A DNA stretch of 64,000 nt from Salisaeta longa DSM 21114 (lineage in GTDB: Bacteria > Bacteroidota > Rhodothermia > Rhodothermales > Salinibacteraceae), in NCBI RefSeq assembly GCF_000419585.1, contig NZ_ATTH01000001.1, positions 1,882,005 through 1,946,004 of the forward strand, given 5' to 3'. How positions within the stretch are numbered: the stretch's first letter is position 1; each line of letters begins with the position of its first letter. This document shows positions 58,440 through 64,000 of this stretch, one piece after another. The notes under the pieces are model-generated. The model worked only from the letters and a program-made list of their open reading frames with translations. It ran no database searches and was not told the origin of the DNA. The translations under genes were made by a program, and so were the position numbers.

Positions 58440-59777
58440 ATGACGCCTGCCCGACTGATTGAAGCCAAACGCGACGGCCGCGCCCTAGCCGCTGATGACA
58501 TTCGTGCACTCATCGCGGCCTACACCGCGGGCGACGTGCCCGACTACCAGATGAGCGCGCTGCTCATGGCAGGCTTCCTCAACGGCTTTTCCGACAGCGA
58601 AGCCGCCGCCCTCACCGACGCCATGCTCCACTCGGGGCGCGTGCTCGACCTCTCCGCGCTGCCCGGCACCAAGGTCGACAAGCATTCCACCGGCGGCGTG
58701 GGCGACAAGGTGTCGCTGATCCTCGCGCCCATCGTGGCGAGCTGCGGCGTACCCGTACCCATGATCTCGGGGCGCGGCCTCGGCCATACCGGCGGCACAC
58801 TCGACAAGCTGGAGTCCATTCCCGGCTTCCGCACCGACCTGTCGCTGACTGAATACAAAGCCCAACTCGACGAGTTAGGCATCGTGCTCATTGGGCAGAC
58901 CGACGACCTCGCCCCCGCCGACCGCAAGCTCTATGCGCTCCGCGACGTAACGGCGACCGTCGAATCGATTCCGCTGATTGCGGCGTCCATCATGAGCAAG
59001 AAGCTGGCGGAAGGCATCGACGCCCTCACGCTGGATGTAAAATGCGGACGCGGCGCCTTCATGAAGTCGGAGGCCGACGCCCGCGCCCTGGCCGAAACCC
59101 TGGTAGGCATCGGCACCGCGCACGACACCCCCACCGTGGCGCTCATGACACGCATGGACGTGCCGCTGGGCTGCGCTGTGGGCAACTGGCCGGAAGTGGT
59201 GGAAAGCATTGCGGCCCTGCGCGGCGCACACGACGACACGCCCCTGATGACGGTCACCTACGCCCTGGCCGGCGAGATGCTGGCCCTCGGCGGCGTCGCC
59301 GATACGCCCGACGCGGGGCGCGCCAAAGCCCGGGCCGCCGTCGCCAATGGCCAGGCGCTCGACTGCCTGCGAACCCTCGTGGCCGCGCAAGGCGGCGACC
59401 CGTCCGTCATTGACGACCCCGACGCGCGCCCCGGCAGCGCCCCGGCCTACGAAGTGACCGCGCCCGCAGACGCCTCCGGCTACGTCACCGATCTCGACGC
59501 CCTCGCGCTGGGCTGGGCGGCGGTCGACCTGGGCGCGGGGCGGCGCACCAAAGAGGACACCGTCGATCCCACCGCGGGCTTCGGGTTAGAGCATCACATC
59601 GGCGATTCCGTTGCACCCGGCGCGTGCCTCGCTCGTATCTATGGGACCCATACCGACCGGATGGACGCCACGGCCGCATCCATCCGTGAAGCCTTCACCT
59701 TCGGTCCCGAGGCCCCCGAGCCCTCCAACGTCCTCATGGCTCGCTACAGCGACGATGGGTGGACATCCGTGGCGTAA
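58440..59777 (+). CDS. Pyrimidine-nucleoside (thymidine) phosphorylase
   Basis: 445 aa. Cleaves pyrimidine nucleosides with phosphate to base and (deoxy)ribose-1-phosphate. KVDKHSTGGVGDKVSLILAPIVA is the phosphate-binding signature, followed by SGRGLGHTGGTLDKLE and IMSKKLAEGIDALTLDVK. deoA and pdp products are alike at this level, so no symbol is given. ATG 58440 directly follows the rpmE2 terminator. Confidence 0.93.
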   Translation: MTPARLIEAKRDGRALAADDIRALIAAYTAGDVPDYQMSALLMAGFLNGFSDSEAAALTDAMLHSGRVLDLSALPGTKVDKHSTGGVGDKVSLILAPIVASCGVPVPMISGRGLGHTGGTLDKLESIPGFRTDLSLTEYKAQLDELGIVLIGQTDDLAPADRKLYALRDVTATVESIPLIAASIMSKKLAEGIDALTLDVKCGRGAFMKSEADARALAETLVGIGTAHDTPTVALMTRMDVPLGCAVGNWPEVVESIAALRGAHDDTPLMTVTYALAGEMLALGGVADTPDAGRAKARAAVANGQALDCLRTLVAAQGGDPSVIDDPDARPGSAPAYEVTAPADASGYVTDLDALALGWAAVDLGAGRRTKEDTVDPTAGFGLEHHIGDSVAPGACLARIYGTHTDRMDATAASIREAFTFGPEAPEPSNVLMARYSDDGWTSVA

Positions 59778-59810
59778 GACCGCCCGTGCAGCGCATCTGG
59801 CAGACGGAAC

Positions 59811-59843
59811 CGCCTGCCTGTAACATTTGCACCGTTGCAGGCG
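59811..59843. terminator. Hairpin after the phosphorylase gene
   Basis: CGCCTGC at 59811-59817 pairs with GCAGGCG at 59837-59843. There is no T tract, so it may be a terminator of another kind or a leader structure of pspA. Confidence 0.35.
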
Positions 59844-59912
59844 TACTGTGAACCGATAGTGAGCCCTCTTAGGCTCTCGCGCGACCCGCGTTCACTCGAT
59901 CTCCTGCTTGTT

Positions 59913-60698
59913 ATGTCTGTTTGGTCTCGCTTCACCCGCTTCGTCAAGTCTATCTTTGGGGGGGCCGTCTCGGCGATGGAAAACCCCCGCCTGATCCTTG
60001 AGCAAAACATCCGGGAGCTCAACGACCAGGTCCCGCAGATGAACGAAAACATCGCCACGGTAAAAGCCAACATGATCATGCTGCGCAAGGAGCATGACAA
60101 GATTGAGGAGAACGTCCAGAAGCTGACGAGCCGCGTGCAGGCGGCCATTCAGCAAGACCGCGACGACATCGCCACCGAGTATGCGGTGCGCCTGGAAAAG
60201 GAACGCGAGAGCCTCGCGAGCACCAAAAAACAATTCGAAAACGCCCGGCGCGCTTACGACAAAGCACTGGAGGTGAAGAAGGCCTTCATGCGCGAGAAAG
60301 AGCGCAAGATCCAGGAAGCCAAAGAAGCGCTCCGCGCCCACGAGCGGGCCAAGTGGCAAGCCGAAATTGCCGATACGCTGGAGCAGTTTGAAGTGGGCGG
60401 CATGGACCAGACCCACGACGAGATGATCCAGCAGCTCGATGAGCAGACCGCCAAGAACGAGGCGCGCATGGAGCTCGCCCTCGACTCGATGGATACCGAG
60501 CGCATGCAAATTGAGGAGGACGCCGAAAAGTTGCGCGCACAAGAAGTAGTTAAGCAGATGCGCAACGAAATGGGGCTGGGTAACGGCAAACAAGCAACCG
60601 AAGACACGGCCGCTGCGGACCGCCTGGAGCTCCCGGACGAGAAAGAATCGGCCGACGAGGTCAAGACCATTGGCAAAAACCGCACGTCCGCAGAGTAG
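59913..60698 (+). CDS. pspA: PspA/IM30 family protein
   Basis: 261 aa. SVWSRFTRFVKSIFGGAVSAMENPRLILEQNIRELNDQ is the N-terminal amphipathic helix and start of the coiled coil of PspA/Vipp1 proteins; long heptad helices follow (KEHDKIEENVQKLTSRVQA, RARRAYDKALEVKKAFMREKERKI-like). PspA assembles on the inner membrane during envelope stress. The C terminus is longer than the E. coli protein and ends DEVKTIGKNRTSAE. Start 59913 fits the family. It leads two further genes of the same strand. Confidence 0.93.
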   Translation: MSVWSRFTRFVKSIFGGAVSAMENPRLILEQNIRELNDQVPQMNENIATVKANMIMLRKEHDKIEENVQKLTSRVQAAIQQDRDDIATEYAVRLEKERESLASTKKQFENARRAYDKALEVKKAFMREKERKIQEAKEALRAHERAKWQAEIADTLEQFEVGGMDQTHDEMIQQLDEQTAKNEARMELALDSMDTERMQIEEDAEKLRAQEVVKQMRNEMGLGNGKQATEDTAAADRLELPDEKESADEVKTIGKNRTSAE

Positions 60699-60737
60699 CA
60701 CGCTGCCTCGCCCTACGTACCGTTGCCTTTGCGCGCC

Positions 60738-61202
60738 ATGACCAACGAAGAGTTTGAGCGAATCAAAGCCGCCGAGAAGGAAAAACTACGTGCGCAACGC
60801 CGACTGCGCGCGTTGCAAACAAACGCCCGAGCGTCGCATCGCGTGCAGCAGGCCTTGGCGCAGATGACCACGCGGGCGGCGGGCCTCCTTCGCGAAAGCG
60901 CAGCGCTCACCGAACGCCTCGCCGAGCAGATTGCCCGCGGCGAGGCCCGCCTTGAAGTGGCCCTCGATGCTGCTTCAGATGCCGCCGCGGATGCCCACCA
61001 CGAAAAGGAGCAGCGCCGCGCCCGGGCCGAAGCGCTCGTCCGGCAATTCAAAGCCCAACAGATGGCCCACTCCGGCGGCGCCCCGTCGTCGACGGAAAAA
61101 ACCATGGGGCCACCGGCCGACCGCCCCGATGCCCCGGCCTCTACAGCAGACGAACCATCCGTTCAGAAGACCATCGGACGCATCGATGCGTCCGACGCGT
61201 AA
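60738..61202 (+). CDS. Soluble coiled-coil protein next to pspA
   Basis: 154 aa. MTNEEFERIKAAEKEKLRAQRRLRALQ begins a nearly continuous charged coiled coil to about residue 110; the last 40 residues are Pro/Ala/Asp-rich and disordered. It holds KTMG (about residue 121) and ends VQKTIGRIDASDA, echoing the KTIGK near the end of PspA. No family is recognised. It starts 39 bp after pspA and is probably in the same transcript, which suggests a partner or regulator of PspA. Confidence 0.7.
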   Translation: MTNEEFERIKAAEKEKLRAQRRLRALQTNARASHRVQQALAQMTTRAAGLLRESAALTERLAEQIARGEARLEVALDAASDAAADAHHEKEQRRARAEALVRQFKAQQMAHSGGAPSSTEKTMGPPADRPDAPASTADEPSVQKTIGRIDASDA

Positions 61203-61263
61203 CCCTTCGGGCCTGTCGTTCGTCTTATGGGTAGACGCACTTTTGACTTGCGATGGACGGTCT

Positions 61264-62154
61264 ATGACATCCGCTGAAATTAATTACACCCGGGCGGCCT
61301 TTCTCCACCAGTGGAACCTCGTGTTTCTTACCGCTGCGGCAGCCCTCGCCATCGGCATCAGCATGGTGCCCGGCGCGCCGCCCTGGCTGTTTGAGGTGAT
61401 TCTCTTTCTGGCGACCGGTGGCGAGCTCCTGTACCTGGGCGTCATGCCACGCAATGCCCGCTTCAAGCGGCACATCCGGTCGCAACAAGCCGCGGAAGCC
61501 CGCAAGCCGCCGTCTCAAAAAGAACTCTTCCGCCAGCTGACGCGCCACAGCCAGCGGCGCTACGCGCGGTTGCGCAAGCTCCGCACGGAAATCGCGACGA
61601 ACTACCGCGACCTCAGCTACGCGGCGCAGGGGATGCTTGACAACCATCTCAAGAAGCTCGACGACCTGCTGTCGTCGTACCTGGAGATGCTGCATCAGCG
61701 CGAACGCTATCGCCGCTACATGGACGCCTCGCGCGATGCCGACATCGACCGCACGATCGCAACCCTGAAAGATGAAATCGCAGACGCCTCCGAGCGGGTG
61801 CAGGCCGTAAAGAAGCGCCGCCTGCACATCCTCCAGCGGCGCCGCGACCGCCTCACACGGGGCCACGAAAACCTGGAAATTATCGGGGCCCAGCTGGGCA
61901 CCATCGAGGACGTATTCAAGTACATCCACGAGCAATCGTGGACCCTTCAGGATCCCGAGGCGATCTCCTTCCAGCTCGACCAGCTCATGGAGGAAGTGGA
62001 AGAGACCCAGCAGTCCGTGCGTCAGATTGAAGACGTCTTTTCGGGTGGTGCCGGCTTGGAAGACGTCGACGACCTGATGGACCTGGACGAGCCGCTGGAG
62101 GATGCCGCCTCGTCGTCCGCCTCAACATCTGCGTCGCGTTCGCGCTCGGCGTGA
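61264..62154 (+). CDS. Membrane-anchored coiled-coil protein next to pspA
   Basis: 296 aa. Two membrane helices near the N terminus (WNLVFLTAAAALAIGISMV, LFEVILFLATGGELLYLGVM), then a cytoplasmic helical region (RKLRTEIATNYRDLSYAAQ, LKDEIADASERVQAVKKRRLHILQRRRDRL) to residue ~260, ending acidic and Ser-rich (DDLMDLDEPLEDAASSSAST). No family is recognised. Its last 133 bp overlap, on the opposite strand, the end of the BatE-like gene. Placed after pspA and the soluble coiled-coil gene, it could anchor them at the membrane. Confidence 0.72.
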   Translation: MTSAEINYTRAAFLHQWNLVFLTAAAALAIGISMVPGAPPWLFEVILFLATGGELLYLGVMPRNARFKRHIRSQQAAEARKPPSQKELFRQLTRHSQRRYARLRKLRTEIATNYRDLSYAAQGMLDNHLKKLDDLLSSYLEMLHQRERYRRYMDASRDADIDRTIATLKDEIADASERVQAVKKRRLHILQRRRDRLTRGHENLEIIGAQLGTIEDVFKYIHEQSWTLQDPEAISFQLDQLMEEVEETQQSVRQIEDVFSGGAGLEDVDDLMDLDEPLEDAASSSASTSASRSRSA

Positions 62155-62867
62155 ACGGTTACGTAGCCGAGCGCGCGCCGCGGGAGCCATCCCACCCGGT
62201 TGCGGGCCCATTCGACCTGCGCCCACGCGCTGTCGGCCTGCAACACCCGCACGACGGTGCCCTCCGAGACGGAAGTGTCAGCAGCGGCCTGCGTCTGCGC
62301 AGCCGACCGTAGCGGAACGTTAGCATCCAGCACAATGGCGGTATGAACCTGCGATTGGGCGTAGGACAGCCCCAGGCTGCTCACACATACGAGTGCGCCA
62401 ACGAGAGCCGTTACAGCGCCGCCGTAGCGCCCAAGGGATGCCGGCGGGCGCCACAGTCCCCACGCGCCGCCCGCGCAACCAAGCACGAGGCCGCCCGCAA
62501 ACAGCCACACCAGCGGCCACGCCATCGTTGCCCGGTACCACGCAGGCAACGGCGCACGAAAGACTGTAGAACGCGGCAGCCGCGCATGCACCACCGACTG
62601 GTTGTGGCGGAGGCCGTCGGTGGGGCCCAGCAGGGCCTCGGCCCGGGCGTACGCCCACAACGCTTCGCCGGGCTCCTGCAGTTGCGCGTACGCATTGCCC
62701 AGGTTGTGGTACAACGCCCCGTGCGCGCGTCCACTCCGCACCGCTTGCTGGTAGGCAGCCACGGCCTCCGCGTAGTGCCCGCGGGCATAGGCCGCGTTGC
62801 CGGCGGCAAAGAGCGAATCGGCCGGCGGACCCGTCATGCTACCAATGAGGAGAAGAACAAGGAGCAT
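62022..62867 (-). CDS. BatE-like TPR/SH3 protein (aerotolerance locus)
   Basis: 281 aa. Signal peptide (MLLVLLLIGSMTGPPA), tetratricopeptide repeats (SLFAAGNAAYARGHYAEAVAAYQQAVRSG, LYHNLGNAYAQLQEPGEALWAYARAEALLG), two membrane helices (residues about 120-185) and an SH3b-like domain (VPLRSAAQTQAAADTSVSEGTVVRVLQADSAWAQVEW). This is the BatE layout. The last ~40 residues are low-complexity Ser/Asp (ADDEAASSSGSSRSIRSSTSS) and overlap the convergent coiled-coil gene by 133 bp. It starts 1 bp after the batD stop. Confidence 0.85.
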   Translation of the reverse strand: MLLVLLLIGSMTGPPADSLFAAGNAAYARGHYAEAVAAYQQAVRSGRAHGALYHNLGNAYAQLQEPGEALWAYARAEALLGPTDGLRHNQSVVHARLPRSTVFRAPLPAWYRATMAWPLVWLFAGGLVLGCAGGAWGLWRPPASLGRYGGAVTALVGALVCVSSLGLSYAQSQVHTAIVLDANVPLRSAAQTQAAADTSVSEGTVVRVLQADSAWAQVEWARNRVGWLPRRALGYVTVHAERERDADVEADDEAASSSGSSRSIRSSTSSKPAPPEKTSSI

Positions 62868-62868
62868 G

Positions 62869-64000
62869 TCAGTCTGCGGGCGCGCGGTGTGAGAGTGTAG
62901 CGAGGAGCGCTTCGGCGCGGGCAAGTACTGCAGACGCCTCCGCGGATCCGCCGTTCTGCGGGGCATACGACAGGCGCTCGCAGGCCGCAAGCAGTTCCAC
63001 CACGGCCTGCCGCTGCGTGTCGGGCATATCGTGGCGCGCCATCAGGGTGCGCAGCTGATCGTGGGTCCGCCCGCGGGTGGGCTGCCCGGTGCGCGCCTGC
63101 AGCGCGACGCGAAGCGCCTGTTCCACCTGGTGGGCCGCACGCGCCGGATCGTCTGCACGAGAAGCGCGGGCCGCGTTGAGCAGCGCATCGGCCGAGGCCC
63201 GCTCCTGTACAGGCGTACCGTCCCCACGGGCCTGCTGGCGCTGATACACCCACCGGCCGGTAGCCCCAAGCAGGGGAAGCAGCAGCGCCGCGTACGGCCA
63301 TAGCTGGCGGTGCAGCGGCGCGCGGGCCGTGCCGCGCACGGTGTGCAGCAGCGGCGTCACGTCGTTGAGCGGGCGCGCCGGGGACTGTTCTGCAAAGGCG
63401 TTGGCCTGCGGCTGCACATGCAACCGCACCGCATCGGACGTACGCACCACGTATGTCGCACGCGCCGGGTCGAAGTACGCAAACCGCACCGGCGGCAGCC
63501 TCAAGGCGCCTCCTTCTTGCGGGACCACGGTAAAGGTGAAACGCTTCATGCCCCGCAGCGACGTGCTATCGCGCACAATGTCGGTGGTCACCTCGGGTGC
63601 ATACACCGTGGCGGTAGGCGGAGCCTCCACCCGCGGCGCGCGAATCATCGGGAGGTTGCCGCGCCCTGCGATCGTTACGCGCACCTGCACCGCCTCTCCC
63701 AGCACGAGCGAGTCGACGGTGGGCGTAACGCGCAGCTTGAAGGTGCCCACAGCCCCCGAAAACGCCGCCGGCGCCCCCGGCGGGCGCGCGATCGCCGTCA
63801 CCGTGTGCGCATCGGAGCTGAGCGCCACCGTCTCGTAAGGATCGGCCGGCGCAAGCAGCGGATCGCCGGAATAGGCACCCGTCGCGTATGCTTCTGTCCG
63901 GATCTGTAACGGCTCAATACGCAGCGCCCCGGGGTGCAGCGGAAAGAGCGCCGCGCGCTTCAGCATGATGCGCTTGTAGGCACGCCCCCGCAGGAACACC
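62869..64000 (-). CDS. BatD-like oxygen-tolerance protein, 5' end cut by window edge
   Basis: Visible C-terminal 377 residues. GTFKLRVTPTVDSLVLGEAVQVRVTIAGRGNLPMIRAPRVEAP is the conserved BatD beta domain; a C-terminal membrane helix (HRQLWPYAALLLPLLGATGRWVYQRQ) and a cytoplasmic helical tail follow. The Bat proteins form an envelope complex in Bacteroidota, usually with BatA, BatB and a MoxR ATPase, which must lie to the right of the window if present. The stop is 1 bp from the BatE start. Confidence 0.88.
   Translation of the reverse strand, partial: VFLRGRAYKRIMLKRAALFPLHPGALRIEPLQIRTEAYATGAYSGDPLLAPADPYETVALSSDAHTVTAIARPPGAPAAFSGAVGTFKLRVTPTVDSLVLGEAVQVRVTIAGRGNLPMIRAPRVEAPPTATVYAPEVTTDIVRDSTSLRGMKRFTFTVVPQEGGALRLPPVRFAYFDPARATYVVRTSDAVRLHVQPQANAFAEQSPARPLNDVTPLLHTVRGTARAPLHRQLWPYAALLLPLLGATGRWVYQRQQARGDGTPVQERASADALLNAARASRADDPARAAHQVEQALRVALQARTGQPTRGRTHDQLRTLMARHDMPDTQRQAVVELLAACERLSYAPQNGGSAEASAVLARAEALLATLSHRAPAD

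Overview
The window looks like chromosomal DNA from a GC-rich member of the Rhodothermota/Bacteroidota (Salinibacter-like). The grounds are family-level: a DUF2480 protein, a BatD/BatE aerotolerance pair, type B ribosomal protein L31, a YfhO membrane protein, a secreted DUF5117-type metzincin, heme A/heme O synthases beside an ABC-2 transporter, and several acidic protein tails. No rRNA, tRNA, transposase, integrase or cas gene was recognised. This assignment is inference from gene content; no search could be run.

Layout. 1-7.6 kb: pterin genes (PTPS/QueD family, folE running off the left edge), a frameshifted membrane acyltransferase, transketolase, a CCA-adding/poly(A) polymerase family enzyme and a DoxX/DUF417-like protein. 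7.8-16 kb: a large secreted zinc protease, then a LysR regulator divergent from an NTF2 / outer-membrane protein / SRPBCC / SDR cluster, then YchF and a VOC protein. 16.9-26 kb: a long leftward run (MoxR/ChlI-type ATPase, FabG-like SDR, DUF2914, DUF2480, rlmN, ABC-2 permease and ATPase, ctaB, ctaA). 26-34 kb: AIM24, esterase, rnc, ftsX, accC, a DnaJ-like co-chaperone and an MsbA-like exporter. 34-38 kb: a membrane protein, a small HTH protein, a dense cluster of interspersed repeats and a short CRISPR array. 38-47.5 kb: PBP1C, a lipoprotein, a very acidic microprotein, NhaC, thioredoxin-like, DUF2237, alcohol dehydrogenase, DUF2085 and TVP38 genes. 47.5-53.6 kb: a leftward run ptsN-gatC-yfhO-antiporter-glycosyltransferase. 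53.8-59.8 kb: a truncated PIN gene, then rightward thiL-LOG-mscL-MBL-rpmE2-pyrimidine phosphorylase. 59.9-64 kb: a pspA-led three-gene module converging on batE/batD.

Three features stand out. First, a visibly AT-richer 0.7-kb segment carrying an outer-membrane protein gene sits between NTF2 and SRPBCC genes and is bounded by near-identical ~23-bp direct repeats that duplicate the SRPBCC start codon region; this reads as a precise insertion that rebuilt the downstream gene start. Second, a mosaic interspersed repeat family built round an imperfect palindrome occupies all four of the largest intergenic gaps (five loci) and brackets the CRISPR array. Third, pspA is followed by a soluble coiled-coil protein and a membrane-anchored coiled-coil protein; the first two proteins share a KTIG motif near their C termini, suggesting an envelope-stress module with non-canonical partners.

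Most genes are ordinary housekeeping genes, and start codons rest on ORF structure and family alignment from memory, because clear Shine-Dalgarno sequences are scarce here.
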